A stretch of 19,240 bases of DNA from Sulfurimonas sp. UBA6014 (GCA_002428085.1 DJAA01000007.1:9244-28483); one strand, 5' to 3'; shown: positions 1 through 7,590, counted from the stretch's first letter. Numbers and translations are program-made. Notes: generated by a model from the sequence alone, not told the origin.

Positions 1-170
1 TCATCATGGTGCTTTTTTTTATAGCGAGTACACTTTTTTATGAGGCAGCAGAAGTAGAGGAAAAAGTTTTTGATACAAATCTTTCCCAAATCCCACTTGC
101 CAAAAAAGAGATGCAAAACATTCAAGAGGTGAACAGTTCAGGAGTGAGACTCATGGAGAAGTTTTACTAA
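1..170 (+). CDS. C-terminal part of an unidentified membrane protein (5' end outside window)
   Basis: An open frame with codons starting at base 3 enters from the left edge and stops with TAA at 168-170, giving 55 residues. It opens with a hydrophobic stretch of about 11 residues (IMVLFFIASTL) that would be the end of a transmembrane helix. A charged tail rich in Glu and Lys follows and ends in MEKFY. There is an in-frame ATG at base 6, so a complete 54-residue single-helix protein starting there cannot be excluded, but no ribosome site is visible because the window begins here. The gene converges with exbD and the inverted repeat at 183-227 lies between them. I do not recognise the family. 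The call rests on the open frame, its end at a hairpin and the membrane-like composition. Confidence 0.55.
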   Translation, partial: IMVLFFIASTLFYEAAEVEEKVFDTNLSQIPLAKKEMQNIQEVNSSGVRLMEKFY

Positions 171-182
171 TCTTTATTGGAT

Positions 183-227
183 GTGTGGCTTTAGCCTCAC
201 AAAAAATAGGTGAGGCTAAAGCCACAC
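183..227. repeat. Perfect 18-bp inverted repeat, REP/BIME-like; possible bidirectional terminator
   Basis: GTGTGGCTTTAGCCTCAC at 183-200 is exactly reverse-complementary to 210-227, with a 9-nt A-rich loop. Each 18-nt arm is itself an imperfect palindrome (GTGTGGCT-TT-AGCCTCAC, one mismatch), so the element is two short REP-type hairpins in head-to-head orientation as well as one long hairpin. It sits exactly between two convergent genes, as expected for a terminator, but neither strand carries a T-run after the stem. A related 18-nt palindrome is at 19193-19210. Termination and REP origin are inferences. Confidence 0.7.
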
Positions 228-234
228 TTCCGAA

Positions 235-627
235 CTACTCTTTTGTGACGATGTAGAGTTGCTCATGATTAAGACGTTTTAAGATGTCCATGACACTTAC
301 AAAGTCTTGGAATCTTGACTCTTTATCACTCTTGAGAACCACGATTTGCTCCTTCGTAAGGGTAGAGAGTTTTTGTTCAAGAGTTGCCAAATCAACTTTT
401 TCTTTTTCAAAAAACATCTCCCCTTTGGCATTGACATAAACACTTATCTCTTTTTGGATATCCTCTTTTTTGGCTGTTTTAGCCTGTGGAAGTTCTATGG
501 GGATAATTCCTTGCTTGATGAATGTTGCAGTAGTCAGAACCATAACCAATAAAACAAGCATGATGTCTATAAATGGGATGACGTTTATTTGATCAAACCT
601 TTTTTGTACTTTTTTACATTTTGCCAT
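235..627 (-). CDS. exbD: ExbD/TolR family proton-channel subunit
   Basis: A 130-residue inner-membrane protein of the ExbD/TolR family. With ExbB it uses the proton gradient to drive TonB (or a TonB-like partner) and so energise outer-membrane transport. The sequence shows a short cytoplasmic N-terminus, one transmembrane helix at about residues 17-36 with the family's membrane Asp (D21 in the PFIDIMLVLLVM segment), and a periplasmic domain of about 90 residues. Length and layout are normal. Its start overlaps the end of exbB by 14 nt, indicating translational coupling, and it is the last gene of the pyrC operon. No tonB follows; transcription ends at the inverted repeat at 183-227. ExbD and TolR are hard to separate by sequence. 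ExbD is preferred because no tolA, tolB or pal is nearby. Confidence 0.9.
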   Translation of the reverse strand: MAKCKKVQKRFDQINVIPFIDIMLVLLVMVLTTATFIKQGIIPIELPQAKTAKKEDIQKEISVYVNAKGEMFFEKEKVDLATLEQKLSTLTKEQIVVLKSDKESRFQDFVSVMDILKRLNHEQLYIVTKE

Positions 628-1078
628 TGCGTTCTTGCTTCTCTTGGGCTACGTCAAATTTTGTTAAAATTCTCTCCACTTTACGAAGGGTTATTGTGTA
701 AGTGACAATGGCAGGAATAGCGACTACAAGCCCCATAGCCGTAGCTTTAAGTGCAAGTGCAAGTCCTGTCATAATTTTTTTAGCGTCCACTGCGCCTACA
801 TCACCCATCGTGTAAAATGTCAGCATAATCCCTACAACTGTTCCCAAAAGTCCTACGTAAGGGGCATTGGCACCAATAGCACTAAGAACACTTATATTAT
901 CGGTTAAGTCCATCTCGAGGTTGTCTCTGTGGTCATAGTCCTCGATTTGCACTGTTTTATAAAACATCATTCGTTCAATAAACAGCCACAATGTGGCTAT
1001 GCTCATGAGGAGTAAAAGTCCCATGACTCCATAGTCAAGAGCTTCTTCTGCATAGACCAATAAATTTTCTGCTTCCAT
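614..1078 (-). CDS. exbB: ExbB/TolQ/MotA family proton-channel subunit
   Basis: A 154-residue inner-membrane protein of the ExbB/TolQ/MotA family, partner of the ExbD encoded just downstream. Three hydrophobic segments are visible at about residues 16-36, 72-92 and 107-130. The family signature APYVGLLGTVVGI (72-84) carries T80 and the third helix carries KATAMGL with T113, the polar pore threonines of ExbB. It is much shorter than E. coli ExbB because it lacks the extended N-terminal helix and most of the cytoplasmic loop, as is usual for short Campylobacterota ExbB proteins. AAGGA precedes the ATG at 1078. Only 9 nt separate it from the histidine kinase upstream, so it should be in the same transcript. 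Confidence 0.92.
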   Translation of the reverse strand: MEAENLLVYAEEALDYGVMGLLLLMSIATLWLFIERMMFYKTVQIEDYDHRDNLEMDLTDNISVLSAIGANAPYVGLLGTVVGIMLTFYTMGDVGAVDAKKIMTGLALALKATAMGLVVAIPAIVTYTITLRKVERILTKFDVAQEKQERNGKM

Positions 1079-1087
1079 AGTTTTTCC

Positions 1088-1909
1088 TTAAAATTTTAGT
1101 AAAACGGTTGTTCCATAGTTTGGTTTGGATTTAAAACTCAGCTTGATGTTGTGTGCATCACAAAATCTTTTTACCATGGCAAGCCCTATCCCAAAACCCT
1201 GCATATTTTCATTGCTTTGGTAATAATTGTCAAAAATTCTCAAGAGTTCAACTTCATCCATTCCGCAACCAAAATCTTGTATGGAGAGTGTAAAATTATC
1301 CAATTTGAGGCTTATTATAGTATTGTTTTGTGAATATTTTATGCCATTATGGATGATATTGTCAATGACTTTAGAGAGCCCTATTTTATCATTGAACAGT
1401 TGTGTTTTTTCCAAATCAAGTTCAAAAACAACATGCGGGTAAATGGCTTGGAAAAATTTCACTCTTTCAAGGAGTAAAGTATCCAAATCAAAACTCTCTT
1501 TCATCTCTTGGCGACTCTGGGTTTTTATCATATAATCAAGCTCATTGTATCTCTGTTGGAGCATCGTACAAGCACTCTCAATGCGTGCAATTCTTTTGAG
1601 AGTTTTTTCATCTTGGGTATTGTTTTTGAGCATGTGTGAGTTTGTCATGATAGTTGTTATGGGGAGATTAAGCTCATGTAACGTCTCTTTGGAGAGATTT
1701 TGCAGATTTCTTACATGCTCTTGCAATGGGTCAATCGCTAATTTTGAGATAAAAACTCCCGAAAGAGTTATAAAACACACCATGACAACCCCCAGTAGCA
1801 GGAGATTTTGTGTTTGTATAACTACTAAAAAGTAGTGTAAAATAGTTAGAAATACGAAAACAGTCAAAAAGTAATAAATAAAAATACTCAGGCGCAAATT
1901 ACGAAACAA
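1088..1909 (-). CDS. Two-component sensor histidine kinase with a minimal sensor region
   Basis: A 273-residue membrane histidine kinase. Two transmembrane helices (about 8-31 and 36-57) are joined by only a few residues, so there is no room for a periplasmic ligand domain. The signal is probably read in the membrane or delivered by a partner protein. All kinase boxes are present: H-box TLHELNLP with phospho-acceptor H78, N-box DNIIHNGIKYS with N184/N188, G1 DFGCG (212-216), F-box FDNYY around 226-230, and G2 GFGIGL (238-243). Its start overlaps the response-regulator gene by 11 nt, so the two form a cognate pair. exbB follows after 9 nt. The stimulus is unknown. The gene neighbours suggest envelope energisation or transport, which is inference. 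Confidence 0.92.
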   Translation of the reverse strand: MFRNLRLSIFIYYFLTVFVFLTILHYFLVVIQTQNLLLLGVVMVCFITLSGVFISKLAIDPLQEHVRNLQNLSKETLHELNLPITTIMTNSHMLKNNTQDEKTLKRIARIESACTMLQQRYNELDYMIKTQSRQEMKESFDLDTLLLERVKFFQAIYPHVVFELDLEKTQLFNDKIGLSKVIDNIIHNGIKYSQNNTIISLKLDNFTLSIQDFGCGMDEVELLRIFDNYYQSNENMQGFGIGLAMVKRFCDAHNIKLSFKSKPNYGTTVLLKF

Positions 1910-2555
1910 GTTTGTAACCTATGCCTCGGATATTTTCTATTTTCATATGAGGAAGTAGTTGTTTTAAGCGGTTTATATAAACTCGAATTGCCCCTTCACT
2001 CCCTGACTCTGAAGTGTTCCAAAGAGCATCCACAATGAGCTCTTTTGGGACAGCTTTGTTAATATGTTGCACAAGAAGCAACAGTAAATCGTACTCTTTT
2101 TTTGAGAGCTCTAATGGCTCTTTGTTGTAAAAAAAAGTTTTGTGCATTTCATCGTGACATAAAAGATTGATACACTCTTTTTTTTGGGATTTTATCCGTT
2201 TCATGAGTGCGTTGACACGAAGTAAAAGTTCCTCTGAGTCAAAAGGTTTTGTGATGTAATCATCAGCACCATTTAAAAAGGCATTTTTTAACATCTCTTT
2301 ATGTGAGGTGAGAAAAATAGTCGCAGTCAAGTCATCTGCTTCTCGTAACTCCTTTAAAAGTGTGAGCCCATCAATAAGTGGGACATTGATATCAAATAAA
2401 TACATGTCAAATTTATTATTAAAAGTCATATTGAGCGCTTGTTGCCCATTTGGTGCATGAAAAATTTCATAGCCATTTTCTTCAAGCAAGTCGGTAAGAG
2501 TCTCTGCTAAAAGCAGATCATCTTCTAAAAGTAAAATTTTAGTCAACACTCTCAA
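1899..2555 (-). CDS. OmpR/PhoB-family response regulator
   Basis: A cytoplasmic DNA-binding response regulator of about 218 residues. The receiver domain (5-118) has acidic residues E11/D12/D13, phospho-acceptor D55 (YLFDINVPL), switch T83 (FLTSH) and K103 (TKPF). The C-terminal half (about 125-218) is a winged helix of the OmpR type ending in the usual RGIGYKL. The start is uncertain: 2555 is a TTG, and GTG at 2549 and TTG at 2546 are equally good in-frame starts. The last gives MTKILLLEDD, the common beginning of such proteins. All three lie inside the end of pyrC, so translation must be coupled to pyrC. It pairs with the kinase gene that overlaps its 3' end. Confidence 0.93.
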   Translation of the reverse strand: MRVLTKILLLEDDLLLAETLTDLLEENGYEIFHAPNGQQALNMTFNNKFDMYLFDINVPLIDGLTLLKELREADDLTATIFLTSHKEMLKNAFLNGADDYITKPFDSEELLLRVNALMKRIKSQKKECINLLCHDEMHKTFFYNKEPLELSKKEYDLLLLLVQHINKAVPKELIVDALWNTSESGSEGAIRVYINRLKQLLPHMKIENIRGIGYKLVS

Positions 2556-3546
2556 TAGCCCATTTTATGGTCTCTCCTGCGTACATGGGGACGACACCCG
2601 CATAATGATTTGGGACGACAAAGGGGCGTTTTTGCAAAGTTACTTCTTTAAATTCTGGGCAAATTCCATAGATATTTTGTGCATTGTCACTCACAAAAGC
2701 CTGAAGATTTTCAAGTTTTCCATATTTTTCAAAGACTTCACATAAGAGCTGTAGCGAGATGGGCGCACTAAAAACCCCTGCAGCACACCCACATGACTCT
2801 TTTTTGTGTTGAGGATGCGGTGCAGAATCGGAGCCAAACATGACTTTTGGATGTGCTTCAAGAGCGACAGATAAAAGTGCTTCTAAATCCTCGGGACGCT
2901 TGGCAATTGGCTTGCAAAAAAGGTGCGGCTTCATCATGCCGCCTACAACATCATCAAGTGTTAAAATCAAATGATGCACCGTAATAGTTGCATAAAGGTT
3001 TTCGTATTTGTCCAACATAGCAACCGCTTCTTTGGTTGTGATATGCTCCATGATGATGGTAAGTTTAGGAAAATTTATAGCAAGTAATTCATAAATGCGC
3101 ATAAATTCAGCCTCTCTATCCATGACAAAACCATCTGTTTCTCCATGAATGCAAAGTGGAATTTTTAAGTTGCTCATCGCCTCAAGTGTAGGTCTCATCT
3201 CCTCTATGTTAAATGAAGAGACGCCTCCCTCTGAGTTTGTAGTAATCCCTGCAGGATAGAGTTTAATAGCTAAGATACTATCAGCTACACTTTCTAAAAA
3301 AGCCTTCTCATAGTTTTTATAAAACAGAGTCATGTAGGGTTCAAAATAGTCATTTGGCACCGCTGCCATGATGCGTGCTTTGTAAGCTTTTACATCCTCG
3401 AGCGAATTGACAGGCGGGACAAGGTTTGGCATAATAAGTGCACCGCTATAACTGTAGGCGGAGAGAGGGGCGATATTTTCAAGCATCACTCCATCTCGAA
3501 GATGGAGGTGCATGTCTAGGGGCATCAAAAGAGTGTGCGTTTTCAT
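2539..3546 (-). CDS. pyrC: Dihydroorotase (class II, PyrC)
   Basis: A 335-residue zinc amidohydrolase that interconverts N-carbamoyl-aspartate and dihydroorotate in pyrimidine synthesis. All expected active-site residues are visible: HLHLRD with H13/H15/R17, the carboxylated metal-bridging lysine K95 (AIKLYPAG), H134 (CIHGE), H168 (MEHIT) and catalytic D240 (FGSDSAPH). Length matches the short class II (E. coli-like) enzymes rather than the longer PyrC/PyrX type. It is the first gene of a five-gene operon and overlaps the response regulator gene. A perfect extended -10 lies about 40 nt upstream, and AGGA precedes the ATG. Placing a pyrimidine enzyme at the head of a two-component/exbBD operon is unusual. 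Confidence 0.95.
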   Translation of the reverse strand: MKTHTLLMPLDMHLHLRDGVMLENIAPLSAYSYSGALIMPNLVPPVNSLEDVKAYKARIMAAVPNDYFEPYMTLFYKNYEKAFLESVADSILAIKLYPAGITTNSEGGVSSFNIEEMRPTLEAMSNLKIPLCIHGETDGFVMDREAEFMRIYELLAINFPKLTIIMEHITTKEAVAMLDKYENLYATITVHHLILTLDDVVGGMMKPHLFCKPIAKRPEDLEALLSVALEAHPKVMFGSDSAPHPQHKKESCGCAAGVFSAPISLQLLCEVFEKYGKLENLQAFVSDNAQNIYGICPEFKEVTLQKRPFVVPNHYAGVVPMYAGETIKWAIESVD

Positions 3547-3585
3547 AGTTTCTTCCTAAAAATGTATTCTGTATTTTAGGTAAAA

Positions 3586-3594
3586 ATTATATCA
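3586..3594 (-). promoter_or_regulatory. Extended -10 promoter for the pyrC operon
   Basis: On the minus strand the bases read TGATATAAT (TGnTATAAT), a perfect extended -10 element. It is about 40 nt upstream of the pyrC ATG, giving a leader of roughly 30 nt. No clear -35 box is visible, as is usual for sigma-70 promoters of this phylum. Known consensus; use in vivo is inferred. Confidence 0.6.
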
Positions 3595-3611
3595 AAATTA
3601 GATTGAAACGC

Positions 3612-3641
3612 TTATGGCATGTATTGAATACATTGCCATAA
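3612..3641 (-). terminator. Hairpin after the biotin carboxylase gene, possible terminator
   Basis: TTATGGC (3612-3618) pairs with GCCATAA (3635-3641). Inside it, ATGTATT (3619-3625) can pair with AATACAT (3627-3633) around a very tight turn, with one unpaired T. The stem begins 3 nt after the carboxylase stop codon on the minus strand and lies upstream of the pyrC promoter. No strong T-run follows, so it may be an inefficient terminator or an RNA-stabilising end. Confidence 0.45.
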
Positions 3642-3644
3642 AGA

Positions 3645-5096
3645 TTAGTGCCTTGTTGTCATCTTGTTTGCATTGATAGCTTTAAGAAGATTCGTGATAC
3701 TTGCAATTTTTTTGTCTTCTTCTGCCAAAGCGTCGACTGCATGAAGGTTAAAGATATCGAGTTTTTTCTCAAGATAGTTGGTGGCTAAATTGCCATCTAT
3801 AAAATCTTGGTCTCTTACGATTTCTCTGTGAAGAGGGATATTTGTCGGGAATCCTTCGAGATAAAATTCATCCAAAGCACGCTTTGCTTTTTTCACGGCA
3901 CCTTCCCAGTCTAGTGCCCAAACAATGAGTTTGCCTATCATAGAATCGTAATTTGAAGGAACAGTATATCCCGCATATGCTGCTGAATCGAGTCTCACTC
4001 CTGGACCACCTGGTGACATGTATTTTGTGATTTTTCCAACTGAGGGCATAAAATTTTTCTGAGGATCTTCAGCGTTGATTCTAAACTCAATTGCATATCC
4101 ACGAAACTTTATATCTTCTTGTAAAAACTGAAGTTTGTCACCCTCAGCAATCTCTATCATTCTTTGAATAATGTCTATTCCAGAGATTATTTCTGTGACG
4201 GGATGTTCAACTTGAACCCTTGTATTCATCTCTATAAAATAAAAATTATCCTCTGCATCGACCAAAAATTCCACTGTTCCAACACTTTCATATCCGAGTT
4301 TAAACATGGCTTTTGTTGAGACTCTGTAGAGCTCTTTTCGTACTTCACTACTGAGTCTTGGCGATGGCGCAATTTCGATGACTTTTTGGTGTCTTCGTTG
4401 GATAGAGCAATCTCTATCGCCCAAATGAAGAACATTTCCATATTTATCGGCGATGACTTGAACCTCAATATGGCGCGGATTTTCGACATATTTTTCTATA
4501 AAAACATCCCCTTTGCCAAAATATTTTTTCGCTTCATTTGTCGCAGAATCGAACATTTCATCAAAAAGATTGGCACTTCTGACGATTCTCATGCCTCGAC
4601 CGCCACCGCCGAAAGCTGCTTTGATAATAACTGGAAAACCAATTTGTGTAGCAATTTTATTGCCCTCTTTTTTATCTTTAATCGGCTCGTCCGTTCCCTC
4701 TAACACTGGAACGCCAATCGCTCTCATAGCCACTTTAGACGCCATTTTGTCACCAAAAAGAGCGATATGCTCAGGTTTTGGACCTATAAAAATCAAGCCA
4801 TTATCGCCACATGCCTTTGCAAACTCGGCATTTTCGGATAAAAATCCGTATCCAGGGTGGATGGCATCACAATTTGCTTTAAGCGCCAGTGCGATAATAC
4901 GGTCATAATCAAGATAAGCAGCAAGTGCATCGCCCATCATAGGATAGCATTCATCTGCTTTTCTCACCCAGATCCCCTCAATATCTACCTCAGAAAAGAT
5001 GGCAACACTTTGCATCTCTAACTCTTTACAAGCTCTAATAATTCTTAGAGCAATTTCACCTCTGTTGGCAACAAGTACTTTTGTGATTTTTTTCAT
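3645..5096 (-). CDS. accC: Biotin carboxylase (acetyl-CoA or pyruvate carboxylase subunit A)
   Basis: A 483-residue ATP-grasp enzyme that carboxylates biotin on a carrier protein using ATP and bicarbonate. The sequence shows the N-terminal VLVANRGEIA segment, the glycine-rich ATP loop FGGGGRGMR (162-170) following K159, K238 (RHQKVIE), metal ligands E276 and E289, the EMNTRVQVEH signature (289-298) and R339. All are in register with E. coli AccC to within one residue. It is about 30 residues longer than typical AccC, with a charged C-terminal tail after ATNYLEKKLD. As I recall, the stand-alone pyruvate carboxylase subunit A (PycA) of Campylobacter has this length, so PycA is a real alternative. 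No biotin-carrier gene is adjacent. AAAGGA lies 6 nt before the ATG and TATAAT further upstream. Confidence 0.9.
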   Translation of the reverse strand: MKKITKVLVANRGEIALRIIRACKELEMQSVAIFSEVDIEGIWVRKADECYPMMGDALAAYLDYDRIIALALKANCDAIHPGYGFLSENAEFAKACGDNGLIFIGPKPEHIALFGDKMASKVAMRAIGVPVLEGTDEPIKDKKEGNKIATQIGFPVIIKAAFGGGGRGMRIVRSANLFDEMFDSATNEAKKYFGKGDVFIEKYVENPRHIEVQVIADKYGNVLHLGDRDCSIQRRHQKVIEIAPSPRLSSEVRKELYRVSTKAMFKLGYESVGTVEFLVDAEDNFYFIEMNTRVQVEHPVTEIISGIDIIQRMIEIAEGDKLQFLQEDIKFRGYAIEFRINAEDPQKNFMPSVGKITKYMSPGGPGVRLDSAAYAGYTVPSNYDSMIGKLIVWALDWEGAVKKAKRALDEFYLEGFPTNIPLHREIVRDQDFIDGNLATNYLEKKLDIFNLHAVDALAEEDKKIASITNLLKAINANKMTTRH

Positions 5097-5119
5097 GTTA
5101 CATCCTTTATTTTGGTAGA

Positions 5120-5127
5120 ATTATACA
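5120..5127 (-). promoter_or_regulatory. -10 promoter element for the biotin carboxylase gene
   Basis: The minus strand reads TGTATAAT here, a consensus TATAAT directly preceded by TG, 24 nt upstream of the ATG at 5096. The ribosome site AAAGGA (5108-5103) lies between. It belongs to the 120-bp divergent control region shared with the AraC-type gene. Confidence 0.55.
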
Positions 5128-5201
5128 GTTTTATGAAAACTAATTCTTCACTTTTTTTGCTAATTAAATTATCTGATATTGCTTAATTTATATCATATTT
5201 T

Positions 5202-5210
5202 TGCTAAAAT
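5202..5210 (+). promoter_or_regulatory. Extended -10 directly upstream of the AraC-type gene (leaderless start candidate)
   Basis: TTGCTAAAAT contains a TGnTAnnnT-type extended -10, with the hexamer TAAAAT at 5205-5210. The ATG begins at 5217, only 7 nt after the hexamer, exactly where transcription would start. No ribosome site is visible before this ATG or before the next in-frame ATG. The mRNA may therefore be leaderless; inferred from spacing alone. Confidence 0.45.
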
Positions 5211-5216
5211 ACAGTT

Positions 5217-6092
5217 ATGAAAAAGGAAACACGTCAAAAACGGGTGCAAATTGCCAATGATATCATGTACTATATCTACACGCATATAGACATAAATATA
5301 GATACTGATGAGCTAAGTCATGACTTAAATGTCAGTAAATTTCACATGCACAGAATTTTTAAAGAAGTGTTTGACAAAAATATTTATGAAAGTGTAAAAT
5401 CTATTAGGCTTCAAAAAGCTTCCAATTTGTTACTGACGAATAAATATTCAACTATTACGGATATAGCAAATATGTGTGGTTACAGTTCTCATACATCTTT
5501 TATCCGTGTATTTAAAGAGCGTTTTGGGATGACACCTAAGGCATGGAAAAATGGAGGGTATAAAGAGTTTTCTCACCATATTTTAGAACAATCACCCATA
5601 GCTATGCTCTCAACGGCTCATTTTGAAAACATTGAACCAAGTATTGTAAAAATGCCTGAATTTAAAAGCTATTACATCAGACATCGTGGGTACAATGCAC
5701 AGATTAAGCAGACTTGGCAAAAACTCCAAACATGGATTTTTAACAATAATTTGACAAATTTTCAACTGATAGCTCTTTTTCACGATAATCCAACTGTCAC
5801 TTCCCTGAATGAGTGTGAATATGTGGCATGTGTGGTTACTGATGAAAAAGAGCTTGTCAAAAGTGATCGACTTCCAAAATTTATAATCTCAAAAGGTGTC
5901 TATGCCAAATTTGATTTGAGCGGAAAATATGGAGATTTACTGAAATTTATACACTGGGTGTATCATGAATGGCTTCCAAAAAGCCAGTATGAAACTACGA
6001 CAAAACCCTCGTACGCAGTGTATAAAAAAAATAATTACCTCCGTGATGATAACGAATTTGAGATAAGTTTTTATATGTCTATAAAGTTTTAA
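5217..6092 (+). CDS. AraC-family regulator with GyrI-like effector domain (Rob-like)
   Basis: A 291-residue cytoplasmic transcription factor. The N-terminal 110 residues are the AraC double helix-turn-helix: the first HTH is around DELSHDLNVSKFHMHRIFKE and the second around ITDIANMCGYSSHTSFIRVFKERFGMTPKAW. From about residue 140 to the end it resembles the GyrI-like small-molecule-binding domain of Rob and BmrR, with MPEFKSYYIRHRG, a central LIALFHDNP and a closing FEISFYM strand. HTH first, effector domain last is the Rob/SoxS-relative order, opposite to AraC itself. It is divergent from the biotin carboxylase gene across 120 bp, so it may control that gene, itself, or an unlinked efflux/stress regulon. 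Its stop codon is 4 nt from the end of the convergent phosphomutase gene. Confidence 0.9.
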   Translation: MKKETRQKRVQIANDIMYYIYTHIDINIDTDELSHDLNVSKFHMHRIFKEVFDKNIYESVKSIRLQKASNLLLTNKYSTITDIANMCGYSSHTSFIRVFKERFGMTPKAWKNGGYKEFSHHILEQSPIAMLSTAHFENIEPSIVKMPEFKSYYIRHRGYNAQIKQTWQKLQTWIFNNNLTNFQLIALFHDNPTVTSLNECEYVACVVTDEKELVKSDRLPKFIISKGVYAKFDLSGKYGDLLKFIHWVYHEWLPKSQYETTTKPSYAVYKKNNYLRDDNEFEISFYMSIKF

Positions 6093-6096
6093 AAAA

Positions 6097-7458
6097 TTAA
6101 ATTTTACTTTTAGCTTCTTCTATAAGAGCGTTGATGGAGTCTTCATATACTTTTACCAACTCTTTGTCAATGGACTCAAAACGGGTGACTAAAACGGGAG
6201 TTGTATTGCTCGCACGAACGAGTCCCCACCCTTTTTCAAACTCTATGCGTAGTCCATCGACTTCAATTATCTTTCGCACTTGCGGGAAATTGGCGGGTGG
6301 ATTTTTGAGAAGTTCTCTCATTTTGTCAATAATTTGAAACTTTTGTGACTCCGTTGTTTCTACTTTAATCTCCTCTGTAGAGAAAACTTGCGGTAGTTTG
6401 GCAAGCTCAGCATCAAGGTTAATGCCGTCATTTATCAACTCCAGCATCCGAAGTGTTGCATAAATCGCATCGTCATACCCAAAATAGCGATTTTTGAAAA
6501 AGATATGCCCGCTTACTTCGCAGGCTAAATCGGCTTTTGTCTCTTGCATTTTTACTTTTATATTGGAGTGACCTGTTTTATGCATGATGGCGTTTGCGCC
6601 GCGTTTTGCGAGCTCATCGTACATCACTTGTGAGCATTTTACCTCTCCGATGACAGTTGGCTTGTCCATCTTCATAGAGAACAAAAGTGCCATCATGTCC
6701 CCTTTAATATTGTTTTTATGTGTCAAAACTGCGATACGATCCCCATCCCCGTCATACGCAAAACCGATATCACCCTCTGCATGGAGGACTTTTTTTAAAT
6801 CTTCCAGATTGTGTGCATCAGAGGGGTCTGGATGGTGGTTTGGAAAAGTTCCATCTGGGTTGACATAGAGACCTTTTGTGTTAAGTTGCAGGTTGCGAAA
6901 AATATCTTCTGTGACAACCCCAGCAACGCCGTTTCCACAATCATAAATAATTTTTGTTGTCATCCCTTTTAAGTTTTGAAACTCTTCAACTAGAAAGTCA
7001 ATATACCGCTCTGCAGCGTTGATTTTAGTAACTTCTCGTGTTGTAGCTTCTGGGATGAAGTCCATCGCCTCACACTCACGCCCTAAAGTGTAGATATCTT
7101 CACTGAAAAAAGGTGCTTTATCTACAGTGATTTTGAAGCCGTTGTACTCGCTTGGGTTATGTGAGCCTGTTATCATCACAGAGGCTGCAGGGACAATACC
7201 ATTCCATTTTTGGTAGTTTGCAAAGTAGTTTACTGGAGTAGGAACAAGCCCCATATCTAGGACTTTTTTGCCACCAGCACTGAGCCCAGTCACTAAATAT
7301 TCAAAAAGAATGGGTGAGTGAGCTCGCGCGTCATACCCGATAGCAACGAACTCTCCAACTATTTTTGAAGCCAACACATACCCGATGCGTGTGACACTTT
7401 GTTTATTTAACTCTTTTTCGTAAATGCCACGAATGTCATATTCTCTATAAATGCTCAT
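6097..7458 (-). CDS. manB: Phosphomannomutase/phosphoglucomutase (ManB/AlgC type)
   Basis: A 453-residue cytoplasmic alpha-D-phosphohexomutase that interconverts hexose 6- and 1-phosphates, feeding nucleotide-sugar, LOS/exopolysaccharide or glycogen synthesis. All four family loops are present: phosphoserine loop TGSHNPSEYNGFK with S99, Mg-binding DGDGDR (236-241), sugar-specificity loop CEVSGHIFF (313-321), and phosphate-binding RASNTTP (415-421). The GEVSGH-like sequence is typical of dual-specificity PMM/PGM enzymes such as AlgC. The length is normal. It is a single-gene unit with AGGA before the ATG. It faces the divergent thioredoxin-fold gene across 132 bp and converges with the AraC-type gene with no visible terminator between them. 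Confidence 0.93.
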   Translation of the reverse strand: MSIYREYDIRGIYEKELNKQSVTRIGYVLASKIVGEFVAIGYDARAHSPILFEYLVTGLSAGGKKVLDMGLVPTPVNYFANYQKWNGIVPAASVMITGSHNPSEYNGFKITVDKAPFFSEDIYTLGRECEAMDFIPEATTREVTKINAAERYIDFLVEEFQNLKGMTTKIIYDCGNGVAGVVTEDIFRNLQLNTKGLYVNPDGTFPNHHPDPSDAHNLEDLKKVLHAEGDIGFAYDGDGDRIAVLTHKNNIKGDMMALLFSMKMDKPTVIGEVKCSQVMYDELAKRGANAIMHKTGHSNIKVKMQETKADLACEVSGHIFFKNRYFGYDDAIYATLRMLELINDGINLDAELAKLPQVFSTEEIKVETTESQKFQIIDKMRELLKNPPANFPQVRKIIEVDGLRIEFEKGWGLVRASNTTPVLVTRFESIDKELVKVYEDSINALIEEAKSKI

Positions 7459-7555
7459 TGAGTTTTTCCTAAATTAATATAATAAATTTTAGTACCAATA
7501 GTAACATTTTACGATATAAATTTTACTTCAAGGTTACATGTTTTTACAAACATAT

Positions 7556-7564
7556 TGGTATAAT
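7556..7564 (+). promoter_or_regulatory. Extended -10 promoter for the thioredoxin-fold/pepN operon
   Basis: TGGTATAAT at 7556-7564 is a perfect TGnTATAAT extended -10, 26 nt before the ATG at 7591. A second TATAAT-like string overlaps the ribosome site. AAAGG at 7579-7583 is spaced 7 nt from the start codon. No clear -35. Confidence 0.6.
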
Positions 7565-7590
7565 AAAAATATTATAATAAAGGTTGTTTT

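Noticed and set aside
4386..4908. Plus-strand open frames opposite the biotin carboxylase gene
   Set aside because: They mirror a clearly conserved minus-strand gene, contain no recognisable domain, and lack ribosome sites.
5217..6097. Convergent araC-type and manB genes with a 4-nt gap as a designed antisense pair
   Set aside because: Tight convergent packing without a terminator is common in compact genomes. Nothing in the sequence indicates regulated antisense pairing.
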